DNA from: Treponema sp. UBA1793
Lineage (GTDB): Bacteria > Spirochaetota > Spirochaetia > Treponematales > Treponemataceae
Assembly (NCBI GenBank): GCA_002314445.1
Contig: DCFX01000061.1
Span: forward strand, 11,283-75,282
Length of the DNA stretch: 64,000 nucleotides
Direction of reading: 5' to 3'
This document shows positions 1 to 8,216 of this stretch, piece by piece (the first letter of the stretch is position 1; every line of letters begins with the position of its first letter). The notes below the pieces were generated by a model. It was not told the DNA's origin. It did no database searches and worked only from the letters and a program-made list of their open reading frames with translations. A program made the translations under genes and the position numbers.

Positions 1-201
1 GCAAAATTCTATGATATTGATGAAAACGGACAGGTCGATAATATCGATTATCCCAAAGTTTTTGATGCACTCAAAAAAGGCGGATACAACAGATATATCT
101 CCTCTGAATTTGAAGGTAACCGTCGTATGAACGTCAGCAAATGGTGTGATGAAATCAGCTATGTAAATAAGCAGCAGAAACTAATGAGAAAATGTCTTTA
201 A
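1..201 (+). CDS. Sugar phosphate isomerase/epimerase-like protein, C-terminal end (partial)
   Basis: The reading frame is open from the first base and stops with TAA at 199-201, giving the last 66 residues of a protein whose start lies outside the window. The segment reading YISSEFEGNR followed by a short polar tail resembles the C-terminal strand of TIM-barrel sugar phosphate isomerases/epimerases (AP_endonuc_2 / xylose-isomerase-like family), where the glutamate is commonly a metal ligand. The substrate cannot be told from this fragment. An imperfect hairpin follows within 10 bases. Family assignment is tentative because only the tail is visible. Confidence 0.6.
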   Translation, partial: AKFYDIDENGQVDNIDYPKVFDALKKGGYNRYISSEFEGNRRMNVSKWCDEISYVNKQQKLMRKCL

Positions 202-207
202 ATACTT

Positions 208-251
208 AAACCACGAAAGTACTTGGAAAATACGGGTACCTTTGTGGTTTA
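208..251 (+). terminator. Imperfect hairpin after the partial isomerase gene
   Basis: The left arm AAACCACGAAAGTAC and right arm GGTACCTTTGTGGTTT can pair with one mismatch and a small bulge. It lies just after the stop codon at 201 and before the convergent phosphatase gene that ends at 300. The T-run is short, so it may be a weak terminator or an mRNA-end stabiliser. Confidence 0.45.
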
Positions 252-299
252 TAAGCTGTACTTGACTTCAAGTTTGATATAGTATTCGGATTTACATTA

Positions 300-1511
300 T
301 CAGTTTACCGTGGTCAATCTCTGCATCAGCTCATCAAGTTCCGTCCGGGTAAGATATCCGCCGTCCACAAAATGAGCGGTAAGTTCGTGCCGGAGATTCT
401 TCACGTCAGTCAGGCTTTTTCCGAGCATCTGTTCAACCGAATACTGCAGAAGCCGGTAATCCCGGAATTCCTTTATTCCCATCTCATTCGTTTTCTGGTA
501 ATCGGCCGCGATGTCCTGCCAGTCCGCACCGCAGAAAGCAGCAAGCACTGCTAATGTTACACCGGTACGGTCTGTCCCGAGTCTGCAGTGAATATAATAC
601 GGCCCCGGATGAGAATCGATAAAGCGTACAATCTGCTGCATCACATTCCCGAAATCAGCTTCGCCAGAATGATAATAAACGGTATTATATGAAGTATCTA
701 TAAAGAGTTCGTTCCCGGCGTCAATAACTGCCTGTTCATACGGAGATATTGATTCACCGGCTGATTCCGAAGGTTTTTCGTCGCCGGAAAGTGTTATTAT
801 TGATTTTATGCCGTTTGCTTCAAGTGATTTTTTTACAAGCTCAAGCCGGGACTGCTCAGTATCGTACTGCGCACGCGACTTTTTATACGGATGATATCCG
901 CGCCACAGCATTGTTGTTCCCGGTACCTGCCGGACGTTTGCTAAAACAGCAGCCTGCGCCGGGTCACTCAGATCAAAATCAGACAGCTTTTTTACACAGT
1001 CCGCAGTCACTGTATTCGCAACAACAACAGCAGGATCGTCACTAGGAAAGAGTATCAGATTGTTGGTTGCCATCTGGTATCCCGGAATTTTTGAGACAGC
1101 CTGCGGCTCTTTTGCATATTTACTGCCTTTTACAAAAATGTAAAATTTAAACTCCGGAAATCCGGAATTTCCGGGAATACGTATTTCTGCAGCACTTTTT
1201 GTAAGTGTCCACACGTTTTTCTTGAACTTTGTCATACTCCACGCTTTATCCGTTCCCTTTTTCCATCCATTAAATGAACCTTCTATATAAACACGGTCTG
1301 TATCTGCAATTTTGTAGAGTGCCGGATCAAAAACAAATACAACACTACCATCGCCGGTAATCTGATAACCAAGCTCTCTGTTCTGTTTATTTAAAGTAAA
1401 TGTTTTCTGTACGCCGGGTAAAACATTCTCGTTTTTCTTTTCCGAAGCCGCTGCATTCATAATAACTGCTGCCGTCATAATAACCACCAGTATTGTTCTC
1501 TTCATTTTCAT
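300..1511 (-). CDS. Exported CBM48/AMPK-type glycogen-binding domain plus protein tyrosine phosphatase
   Basis: This 403-aa protein starts with a signal peptide (about residues 1-22). Residues about 50-135 look like an E-set glycogen-binding domain of the AMPK1_CBM/CBM48 kind, with VYIEGSFNGW and a later FKFYIFVKG strand. Residues about 195-365 form a tyrosine/dual-specificity phosphatase domain with the CX5R signature HCRLGTDRTG (C309 nucleophile, R315). A glucan-binding module joined to such a phosphatase is the layout of laforin (CBM20) and plant SEX4 (CBM48), which dephosphorylate glycogen or starch. Here the protein is exported, so it would act outside the cytoplasm. A GGAGG lies four bases before the ATG. 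The substrate is inferred, not shown; a protein or inositol phosphate remains possible. Confidence 0.8.
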   Translation of the reverse strand: MKMKRTILVVIMTAAVIMNAAASEKKNENVLPGVQKTFTLNKQNRELGYQITGDGSVVFVFDPALYKIADTDRVYIEGSFNGWKKGTDKAWSMTKFKKNVWTLTKSAAEIRIPGNSGFPEFKFYIFVKGSKYAKEPQAVSKIPGYQMATNNLILFPSDDPAVVVANTVTADCVKKLSDFDLSDPAQAAVLANVRQVPGTTMLWRGYHPYKKSRAQYDTEQSRLELVKKSLEANGIKSIITLSGDEKPSESAGESISPYEQAVIDAGNELFIDTSYNTVYYHSGEADFGNVMQQIVRFIDSHPGPYYIHCRLGTDRTGVTLAVLAAFCGADWQDIAADYQKTNEMGIKEFRDYRLLQYSVEQMLGKSLTDVKNLRHELTAHFVDGGYLTRTELDELMQRLTTVN

Positions 1512-1526
1512 TCCGCCTCCTTTCCG

Positions 1527-1554
1527 ATTATACTTTATGTTTTTTACCTGTCAA
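1527..1554 (-). promoter_or_regulatory. Near-consensus promoter of the CBM-phosphatase gene
   Basis: Read on the minus strand, TTGACA (1549-1554) is followed by a 16-bp spacer and TATAAT (1527-1532). The expected start lies only about 8 bases before the ATG, so the Shine-Dalgarno GGAGG at 1516-1520 would be at the very 5' end of the mRNA. Confidence 0.6.
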
Positions 1555-1643
1555 GAATATAATTACATTATGTTGCAGAAAAAATACTAAATTATAAAAA
1601 TATAAATACTTTTATTATATTATTCAGAGTAATCATAAAATGT

Positions 1644-1672
1644 TTGTATTTTTATAAAACAGGCACTATACT
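1644..1672 (+). promoter_or_regulatory. Promoter of the HU-like gene
   Basis: TTGTAT (1644-1649), a 17-bp spacer and TATACT (1667-1672) precede the HU-like gene at 1736, leaving a leader of about 55 bases that contains an AAGAGG ribosome-binding site. Confidence 0.5.
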
Positions 1673-1735
1673 ACATAACTAAAACTGTCTGAAATTACAC
1701 TTTTCTGCCGATATATTATATAAGAAGAGGTATAT

Positions 1736-2410
1736 ATGCCGTTAAAAGTAACAACCAAAAAAAACAACCTTATCACATCGTGTCAGAAAGCGCCCCGCCT
1801 GTTCATAAGTAAAGAAGAAGGGAAAATCTCCCTCCAGAAACTGCTTGACGAAGCAGCGGATGCAAATACGACTGTCACACGGGCGGACCTTGCGGCCTGT
1901 ATTCAGATTGTAACCGAAACAGCAGAACACCTTCTGTGCGATGGATACCGGGTGGAATTCCCGTTCGTCGATCTGTATATGAAAGCGGAAGGTACCGCGA
2001 AGGACGTCTCCACACCTTTTACACCGACACGAAAAAAATCAGATCATACGTTTTCACTTCATGCGCTTGTTCAAAAAAAAGAAGACAAAAAACTCCGGCA
2101 GGAGGTACGGTGGATGCGCGTTATGCACAATATTTACGGACATGCGCCCGTACTCACCAGGCTGACTTACTTCGACGACGACAGTACGATAGCCGCAACC
2201 GGGCGCCATCTGGATTTCGACTCCGGCGGCAGCGAAAATGGTCTGCATGTCATAATCAAGGGTGATTCCGAAAGAATTATCCCGGAGCGGTACATTTTCA
2301 TAAAAAGCACGGAAATCATTGCAAAATTTCCAAAACTTGAAGCCGGTGAGTATTACGCCGAAGTAAAAAACAACGACCAGATATGTTCTTATTCGTTTTC
2401 GGTACGGTGA
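1736..2410 (+). CDS. HU-like DNA-binding domain protein with C-terminal DUF4469 (Ig-like) domain
   Basis: The 224-aa product has an N-terminal region (about 1-120) resembling the HU/IHF-related fold, with a helix-rich start and an ADLAACIQIVTETAEHLL segment. About residues 130-224 look like the DUF4469 Ig-like domain (LTYFDDDSTIAATGRHLDF and YIFIKSTEIIAKFP). Proteins of this layout are known mainly from Bacteroidetes and spirochaetes. They are thought to be nucleoid-associated, but their function is poorly defined. There is no signal peptide. The start follows an AAGAGG site. It is a single gene with its own promoter. Confidence 0.6.
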   Translation: MPLKVTTKKNNLITSCQKAPRLFISKEEGKISLQKLLDEAADANTTVTRADLAACIQIVTETAEHLLCDGYRVEFPFVDLYMKAEGTAKDVSTPFTPTRKKSDHTFSLHALVQKKEDKKLRQEVRWMRVMHNIYGHAPVLTRLTYFDDDSTIAATGRHLDFDSGGSENGLHVIIKGDSERIIPERYIFIKSTEIIAKFPKLEAGEYYAEVKNNDQICSYSFSVR

Positions 2411-2500
2411 ACCACTGCAGTTCCCGGCATGCAGACTGCAGGTATATGAAAAAAAGCATTGCATTAAACGATCCGTATATTGCTGTATTTCGACTAATGC

Positions 2501-2654
2501 ATCACTGAAAAATATCCAGCGCATCACTGACGAATAGATGACACATCACTGATAAACGGTTTGGGTACAACTTGCGCGCCGGCCGTTTATCAGTGATACG
2601 CAGGACGATTATCACTTGTCCGCCGCCGGATCCCCACTGATCCGCAGACCGTAT
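2501..2654 (+). repeat. Phased degenerate tandem array with 22-bp period
   Basis: The octamer ATCACTGA occurs exactly at 2501, 2523 and 2545. At the same 22-bp phase come ACAACTTG (2567, 4/8), ATCAGTGA (2589, 7/8), ATCACTTG (2611, 6/8) and CCCACTGA (2633, 6/8). The last three units also share a CGC at unit positions 11-13. Twenty-two base pairs is about two helical turns, so every unit faces the same side of the DNA. The array fills the gap between the HU-like gene and the DTW gene. Confidence 0.75.
2545..2597. repeat. Perfect 15-bp inverted repeat inside the 22-bp array
   Basis: ATCACTGATAAACGG at 2545-2559 is exactly complementary to 2583-2597, with a 23-base GC-rich loop between. No T-run follows, so it is not an obvious intrinsic terminator. 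It may be a regulatory palindrome or an mRNA-end hairpin. Confidence 0.7.
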
Positions 2655-2719
2655 AATGCAGTACTTTAACTCATTTACGGCAATGGTTTCTGTCGTTAAC
2701 CTGCCGGGTAAAAGTGTTA

Positions 2720-2748
2720 TTGCTGCATACATTCTTCCGTGTTATACT
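2720..2748 (+). promoter_or_regulatory. Promoter of the DTW-domain gene, probably giving a leaderless mRNA
   Basis: TTGCTG (2720-2725), a 17-bp spacer and TATACT (2743-2748) end nine bases before the ATG at 2758. No Shine-Dalgarno sequence is present. Confidence 0.6.
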
Positions 2749-2757
2749 CCCTTCACT

Positions 2758-3441
2758 ATGAGTGAACGTTGCTATAACTGTTTCCGTCCCGTACAATACT
2801 GTCTCTGCAAATACACGAAACCGGTTGATCCGGGAGTTAAATTCATACTGCTCATGCACCCGAAAGAAGCACGCCATCAGCGGACCGGAACAGGACATAT
2901 TACCCACGTAACGCTTGTTGACTCAGAAATTCTCGTAGGATGTGATTTTTCAAAAGACATACGGCTTCAGGAGCTGCTTCACGACAAGCAGTACTTTCCT
3001 GTTCTTCTGTATCCGGGAGAAGAAGCGTGGACTGCAGAAAAGGACGGATTTGCGGCGGCTGTCGGAAATAGAAAACTGCTCGTTCTTGTCATAGATGCTA
3101 CATGGTTCTGCTCACGGAAAGTAATCGAAGCAAGTTCTTTCCTGCTTGATTTACCGCGGCTCTCGTTCTCCGGGCAGTACCGTTCGGAATTCACGTTCAA
3201 ACGCGAACCGCGCCCGGAATATATTTCCACCATCGAATCCTGCTATTATCTTATAAAAGAACTGCAGACAGCCGCTCTAGTTGATAAAAACGTTGACCCG
3301 GAACCGCTTATGGATGTCTTCCGCAAGATGGTCCGTGATCAGCTCCAGGCACAAAACGACCGCATAGACGGTAAACTGCCGGATACACATGCATACAACT
3401 GGAAATACACAAAAAAAATCGGCATTCCGACAAAACAGTAA
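2758..3441 (+). CDS. DTW domain-containing protein (probable tRNA acp3U aminocarboxypropyltransferase)
   Basis: The 227-aa protein begins MSERCYNCFRP with a CxxC...CLC cysteine cluster, then has LLMHPKEARH and the DTW-type motif DATWFCSRK, followed by PRPEYISTIE. These are features of the DTW/TDD family, in which E. coli TapT (YfiP) adds the 3-amino-3-carboxypropyl group to uridine 47 of tRNA using SAM. The open frame extends upstream to 2656, but the conserved start is at 2758, where a promoter sits immediately before the ATG. A repeat element with a terminator-like end begins one base after the stop. The family is clear; the exact tRNA position modified is inferred. Confidence 0.82.
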   Translation: MSERCYNCFRPVQYCLCKYTKPVDPGVKFILLMHPKEARHQRTGTGHITHVTLVDSEILVGCDFSKDIRLQELLHDKQYFPVLLYPGEEAWTAEKDGFAAAVGNRKLLVLVIDATWFCSRKVIEASSFLLDLPRLSFSGQYRSEFTFKREPRPEYISTIESCYYLIKELQTAALVDKNVDPEPLMDVFRKMVRDQLQAQNDRIDGKLPDTHAYNWKYTKKIGIPTKQ

Positions 3442-3568
3442 GACACAGGATTTGCATCCATGCAAATCCTGCTTACCGGGAATCGCCCCGGCTCGCACAA
3501 CGAGCTCGCCGGGATTCCCGCTTTGGGCTAACCGCCATCCATGGCGGGTGTTTTTGCCCTTATTCGAC
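3442..3568 (+). repeat. Modular three-hairpin 3' element, copy 1
   Basis: This 127-bp element starts at the base after the DTW stop codon. It holds three hairpins: AGGATTTGCAT/ATGCAAATCCT (3447-3470), an imperfect GGGAATC...GATTCCC stem (3478-3519), and CCGCCATCCATGGCGG followed by GTGTTTTT (3532-3556), which looks like an intrinsic terminator. A copy of the same 127-bp length without indels is at 16989-17115. The first and third hairpins share a CATCCATG apex. Confidence 0.8.
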
Positions 3569-3787
3569 GTACTGTTGTTATACACGTGACTTCTGAAAAA
3601 TAATACATTGGAGTGCATTTGTAAAAAGGAATGCAAAATATTCGTCTTTCCAAAAAGCATGAAATAATCAATAACCCCGCCGCAAGCAGCAGGATATACA
3701 GAAAAACAGGGAGCGGACTGTCTTTCTGTACAAGACGACATAATCAGATTTTTTCGCAACTCTGCAAAACATGCATAATAACCACGG
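3569..3787. other. Intergenic gap between convergent DTW and apbE genes
   Basis: No gene is seen. The gap holds a 21-bp sequence (3666-3686) that recurs at the end of the window, followed by ACAGAAAAACAGGGAGC (3699-3715), which recurs at the edge of the long hairpin near 45.77 kb. It therefore appears to be built from dispersed repeat pieces. Confidence 0.5.
3666..3686. repeat. 21-bp dispersed repeat, copy 1
   Basis: AATCAATAACCCCGCCGCAAG is found here and again at 63980-64000, where the window ends. A 21-bp exact match is not expected by chance in 64 kb. The full extent of the second copy cannot be seen. Confidence 0.7.
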
Positions 3788-4873
3788 TTATTTGAACTCT
3801 GCTGTTCCAATGGCCGGCTTTAGTATGCCTTCCAACGATTTTGAGGCTGTTATACGGCCGTCTTCCGCTATAAATACGACCGATACCTGTGCATGAAGTC
3901 CCGGAATTTCCGTAAATTTCTCTCCGGCAACCTGACCATCCTGTATTTTGGTTATAAGAGCCATCCCCTTTTCTTCACCAAGGACGAATACACTTGTTGA
4001 TAAGGCATCCGCCGCAATGCTCGATTCGCATACGACCGTCGATGACAAAAGACCTGTCCGTGCAGGATATCCCGTTTTTGTGTCGAGTATATGATGGTAA
4101 CGGACACCGTCCTGTATGAAAAAGCGCTCATACACACCGCTCGTCACAACAGTTGCATTGGCAAGGTGCAGTATAAGTGCCGGATTTCCATCCGGATCGC
4201 CGGGATCTTTTATACCGACATTCCACAATGATCCGTCTTTCTTTTTCCCGAATACATAAATATTGCCGCCCAGGTCGATTATCGCCCGTTTTACGCCGTG
4301 TGTTTTCAAAATAGCAGTAAGTTCATCTGCTGCATATCCTTTTACAATACCACCCAAATCAAGCGCCATTCCCGGGCGCCGCAGCATGACAGACCCGCCT
4401 GATCCGTCTGCATCCTTGTGTACGACGACATCACGCCAGTTTATCAATGGAAGAACGGCAAGTATCTCCTGCTGCTGCGGCACATGTGCATGATCTGTAT
4501 TAATTCCCCACAATTTTACAAGCGGACCGACAGTCGGATCAAACGCTCCATCAGTAAGCTCTGCGTATTTTAATGCAGTCTGTACGACATAATACACGTC
4601 AGCGGAAACATTAACGGCATGAAGTCCGGCAGCGCCGTTAATGGCGGAAATCTCGGATGTATCAATATTCACACTAAAATCGTTTTCTATCTTATGAAGA
4701 CGCGCAAACAGTTCATCATACAGTTTAGTCGTACCGTCGCTGTATGCATTAACGGTGCACACCGTTCCCATAACCATCTGGGTGCGCGGTTCCGATATCT
4801 GGGAGCATGAGGAAAATAGAAAAACTGACAAAAAAAGAAATAGTACGGGAACAAGCACAAAATGCTTTTTCAT
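3788..4873 (-). CDS. apbE: FAD:protein FMN transferase lipoprotein (ApbE/Ftp family)
   Basis: The 361-aa product starts MKKHF and has a lipoprotein signal ending FLFSSC. It carries the ApbE signatures: the GTVCTVNAY start, a DGAFDPTVGPLVKLWG segment, ALDLGGIVKGYAAD, and the metal/flavin site HHILDTKTGYPA. The family splits FAD and attaches FMN to a threonine of target proteins such as RNF/NQR subunits. The Treponema pallidum member (Ftp) is a periplasmic lipoprotein that also hydrolyses FAD. An in-frame TTG lies five codons upstream at 4888 but touches the GGAG, so the ATG at 4871-4873 was preferred. It lies downstream of aspS on the same strand. Confidence 0.9.
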   Translation of the reverse strand: MKKHFVLVPVLFLFLSVFLFSSCSQISEPRTQMVMGTVCTVNAYSDGTTKLYDELFARLHKIENDFSVNIDTSEISAINGAAGLHAVNVSADVYYVVQTALKYAELTDGAFDPTVGPLVKLWGINTDHAHVPQQQEILAVLPLINWRDVVVHKDADGSGGSVMLRRPGMALDLGGIVKGYAADELTAILKTHGVKRAIIDLGGNIYVFGKKKDGSLWNVGIKDPGDPDGNPALILHLANATVVTSGVYERFFIQDGVRYHHILDTKTGYPARTGLLSSTVVCESSIAADALSTSVFVLGEEKGMALITKIQDGQVAGEKFTEIPGLHAQVSVVFIAEDGRITASKSLEGILKPAIGTAEFK

Positions 4874-4914
4874 ATTTATAATTATCAACTCCGGCTGGTA
4901 TGAAAAGTAGGAAA

Positions 4915-4954
4915 GGGCCGTCCCTGTAGTAAAATTTCAGGGACAGCCTTTTTT
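4915..4954 (+). terminator. Hairpin between aspS and apbE
   Basis: GGGCCGTCCCTG pairs imperfectly with CAGGGACAGCC around a short AT-rich loop, with TTTTTT on the plus-strand side (4949-4954). The T-run favours the plus direction, although both flanking genes run minus. It may block antisense transcription or reduce read-through from aspS into apbE. Confidence 0.5.
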
Positions 4955-4962
4955 GTGCAGGG

Positions 4963-6795
4963 TCAGTTATCCTCTTCCTTTTCGGTAACCTGAATATGCA
5001 GTTCAGTAAGCTGATTTTCGTCTGCAGGAACCGAAGGGCAGCCGTCCATCGGGCACTGAGCGAGATTGTTCTTGGGGAATGCGATGACTTCCTTGATGGA
5101 ATCCTCATGGCACATAAGCATGAGCAGGCGGTCAAGACCCGGAGCTATACCGCCGTGCGGCGGTGCACCATAGGCGAACGCTTCTGTAAGGAAGCCGAAC
5201 GCCTTTTGGGCGCGTTCTTCGCTGTAACCTACGATTCTGAATATACGTTTCTGCAGTTCAGGGTCATTAATACGCATTGAACCTGAGGCAATTTCATATC
5301 CGTTCATAACAAGGTCATACAAATCCCCCTTGACGCTTTCAGGATCGGACTCAAGGGTCGGCCAGTACTGTTTCTGGGGAAGGGTGAACATATGATGTTC
5401 TGTTTCCCACTTATTTTCATCTTCATTCCATGCAAAATACGGAAAATCGATAATCCAGGCAAAATGGAATTCGTCAGGGTTGGCCAGTTTCAGATCTTTA
5501 CCGAGTTTTGTACGGACAGCACCCAGAGACCAGCATGCAACCTTTCGCTTAGGATCGGCAACAACAAGAATAAGGTCGCCCTGCTTTGCACCGAGGTTAC
5601 CACACACATCTGCGTCTCTGCCTGCAAAGAACTTGCTGATACCGCCTTCCAGCTTTCCACCGTCGGTTACTTTCATCCAGGCAAGGCCCTTTGCTTTATA
5701 AATTTTTGCCGATTCCTCAAGTTCTTCTATCATTTTGCGGCTGTATTTTTCCGCAGCACCGGGAACGACGAGCGCACGGACAGCACCCGTTCTGCGGCCC
5801 ATTGAATTTACAGCAGCCAGTGCTGCCTTAAACGCTGCGAAATCAGAAATTTCGGCCATAAAGGACGCATCCTGCATTTTCAATCCGAAACGGAGATCCG
5901 GCTTGTCGGTACCGTACCAGTCGATTGCATCGTCGTACGCAATACGGTCAAAATGTTCCGGCAGCTGATAATTGATTGTCGTACTGAAAATATGATTCAT
6001 GAGCCCTTCCGTCGTAGTAAGGACTTCGTCGCGGTTCGTAAAGCTCAACTCAATATCAATCTGGGTAAATTCCGGCTGACGGTCGCCGCGCGCATCCTCG
6101 TCGCGGTAGCAACGTGCAATCTGGAAGTATTTGTCAAAGCCGGAAACCATGAGAAGCTGCTTATAGAGCTGCGGACTTTGAGGCAGAGAATAGAATTTTC
6201 CGGGGTGTACGCGCGACGGTACGAGATAGTCTCGGGCACCTTCCGGAGTCGATTTTACGAATGTAGGTGTTTCAATTTCGTAGAATCCTTTACCGCAGAG
6301 AAAGTTACGTGTCGCGAGCATGACAGCAGAGCGCAGAGCGATGTTATGCTGCATCGGAGCCCGCCGGAGATCAAGATAGCGGTAACGCAGGCGGAGATCT
6401 TCATTAGGAAGAACGACAGTGCCGTCTTTCTGACGTACTTCATCAATCGCAAACGGAAGAGGCTTCGACGTTGTAAATATTTCGATGTCGTCAGCAGTTA
6501 CTTCAACCTCTCCTGTAGGCATATCCTTATTTACATCTTTATCTTCACGAACAGCCACCTTTCCCTCTACTGCAATACAGTATTCGCTTTTAAGGGAAGC
6601 TGCAGTCTTTCCGACAATGTCGCTTACGTCGGTTCCAACCAGTACTTGGGTGATGCCGTAGCGGTCGCGCAGGCTTATAAAGAATATACCGCCAAGGTCT
6701 CTTGTGCGGTGAACCCATCCGTTCAAAACAACAGTTTTACCAACATCACTCTTGCGGAGTTCTCCGCAGGTGACAGTACGTTTGCTAGATTTCAT
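4963..6795 (-). CDS. aspS: Aspartyl-tRNA synthetase
   Basis: The 610-aa protein charges tRNA-Asp with aspartate. It has the N-terminal anticodon-binding OB fold (GWVHRTRDLGGIFFISLRD), class II motif 2 in the FDKYFQIARCYRDED segment, a bacterial GAD insertion in the middle, and motif 3 in GGIAPGLDRLLML near the C-terminus. Length matches bacterial AspRS. The frame is open upstream to 6843, but the family start is MKSSKRT at 6795. No Shine-Dalgarno is seen before that ATG. The length and GAD insertion point to the bacterial rather than the archaeal type; discriminating or not for tRNA-Asn cannot be told. Confidence 0.96.
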   Translation of the reverse strand: MKSSKRTVTCGELRKSDVGKTVVLNGWVHRTRDLGGIFFISLRDRYGITQVLVGTDVSDIVGKTAASLKSEYCIAVEGKVAVREDKDVNKDMPTGEVEVTADDIEIFTTSKPLPFAIDEVRQKDGTVVLPNEDLRLRYRYLDLRRAPMQHNIALRSAVMLATRNFLCGKGFYEIETPTFVKSTPEGARDYLVPSRVHPGKFYSLPQSPQLYKQLLMVSGFDKYFQIARCYRDEDARGDRQPEFTQIDIELSFTNRDEVLTTTEGLMNHIFSTTINYQLPEHFDRIAYDDAIDWYGTDKPDLRFGLKMQDASFMAEISDFAAFKAALAAVNSMGRRTGAVRALVVPGAAEKYSRKMIEELEESAKIYKAKGLAWMKVTDGGKLEGGISKFFAGRDADVCGNLGAKQGDLILVVADPKRKVACWSLGAVRTKLGKDLKLANPDEFHFAWIIDFPYFAWNEDENKWETEHHMFTLPQKQYWPTLESDPESVKGDLYDLVMNGYEIASGSMRINDPELQKRIFRIVGYSEERAQKAFGFLTEAFAYGAPPHGGIAPGLDRLLMLMCHEDSIKEVIAFPKNNLAQCPMDGCPSVPADENQLTELHIQVTEKEEDN

Positions 6796-6870
6796 AAACG
6801 TATATTCTACTGAAATAGCAGCACAATGTGAAGTGTACAGCAAAAAAACGTTTTTTCTGATGACTTGTTT

Positions 6871-7962
6871 TCAGTTATCCGGATTTTCCGGATCATCGTC
6901 TTCAGGTTCTTCGGGTTCCAATCCCAATTTCCGGCGGCGTTTCATCGTAAGAACTGCGCGGTTTGTAAAATGAATTACTGAAAAAAAGAATGTCATAAAC
7001 GTGTACACGACAAGAAGAAGAATTGCGCCTTTCGACCTGCTCAGATACATTGCAAGGTATACAGCTACACATAACATAAACTGTATAAGCAGAAGCATAT
7101 ACATTGCCTGTTTCTTCGTATACCCCAGATTAAGCAGCTTATGATGCAGATGGGCACGGTCGGGACTCATAATGGGACGTCTGTCACGAAGTCGCCGCCA
7201 GATTGCCGCTATCGTATCCATCATGGGAACGGCTACGAGTACGAGCATAATAAGAAATTTATTATATTCAAAGTTATCTGTAGAATAATACAAAGGAACG
7301 GCCGCAATCATAAATCCCATAAACTGGCTGCCGTTATCTCCCATGAATATTTTTGCCGGCGGCCAGTTGTAAATCAGAAATCCCAGTATTGCAGCCGCCA
7401 TAATGAAACACAGAGCTGCAGACGGATCTGCTATTGTGTAAAAAATTATGCCAAGAGCAAGGATCGTAAGGAATGACAATCCCCCGCACAGTCCGTCAAG
7501 CCCGTCGATAAGATTATACGCATTGATTATGCCGATCATCCATCCGACAGAGAGAGGAATGCTTACCCATAAAGGGAGCACCCATTTGAATATCTGCTGA
7601 AAACGGAAGCCGCTGAAGACGACTATGCAGGAAGCTGTAAGCTGTACGAAAAACTTGAGAATCGCAGGCATATCGAAAAGATCATCGATAAAGCCAAAAC
7701 CGAAAATAAGCAGGCCTGCAATAAGGAGCGGAAGTATCTGCATAATCGGAATGCTCTTGAGAACAAGAGAATAAATAACAGCACTTACAAAAAAGGCTAT
7801 AATGATCCCGACGCCGCCAAGCCGGGGAATGTTACCTGAATGAATTTTCCGTGCATTGACCGGATCATATAATTTATAATGTGCACATATTTTTATGACG
7901 ACAGGAATAAGAGATACGCTTAATATAAAAGAAAGTGCAATTGAAAACCACATCGTAATCAT
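6871..7962 (-). CDS. WecA/TagO-type undecaprenyl-phosphate sugar-1-phosphate transferase
   Basis: The 363-aa protein is an integral membrane enzyme with about ten or eleven hydrophobic segments. It carries the glycosyltransferase-4 family motifs GFIDDLFD (Mg2+ site), NLIDGLDGL and HLHHKLLNLG. The family moves HexNAc-1-phosphate from a UDP-sugar to undecaprenyl phosphate, starting a cell-envelope glycan. The HLHH motif fits the WecA/TagO branch rather than MraY. The C-terminal tail is acidic (EPEEPEDDDPENPDN). The start may be the ATG at 7962, the GTG at 7965 or the ATG at 7953; no clear ribosome-binding site decides it. It lies just upstream of aspS on the same strand. Confidence 0.85.
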   Translation of the reverse strand: MITMWFSIALSFILSVSLIPVVIKICAHYKLYDPVNARKIHSGNIPRLGGVGIIIAFFVSAVIYSLVLKSIPIMQILPLLIAGLLIFGFGFIDDLFDMPAILKFFVQLTASCIVVFSGFRFQQIFKWVLPLWVSIPLSVGWMIGIINAYNLIDGLDGLCGGLSFLTILALGIIFYTIADPSAALCFIMAAAILGFLIYNWPPAKIFMGDNGSQFMGFMIAAVPLYYSTDNFEYNKFLIMLVLVAVPMMDTIAAIWRRLRDRRPIMSPDRAHLHHKLLNLGYTKKQAMYMLLLIQFMLCVAVYLAMYLSRSKGAILLLVVYTFMTFFFSVIHFTNRAVLTMKRRRKLGLEPEEPEDDDPENPDN

Positions 7963-8216
7963 CACTATACTTTATAACATGCAAATTTGCAATTAGAAAA
8001 GCCGGGATATCATTTTCCAGGTGATAAACAGTTTTTATGTGATTTTGTGTACTATACAGAATCTGCAGCCTGTACTATCATAATAAGAATATGTGATTTT
8101 CAAGGGCTTAACCATTTTTTCTAAAGATAATCTTCTATAGTGACTGTAATAATACTTGTGGACAAATGAACCCGTTCGCTATAAAATGGGTACCTGATTT
8201 TCGGGGGTTATGATTT

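Noticed and set aside
2501..2654. The 22-bp array as a CRISPR
   Set aside because: Repeats are only about eight bases, spacers would be 14 bases, and no cas genes are present.
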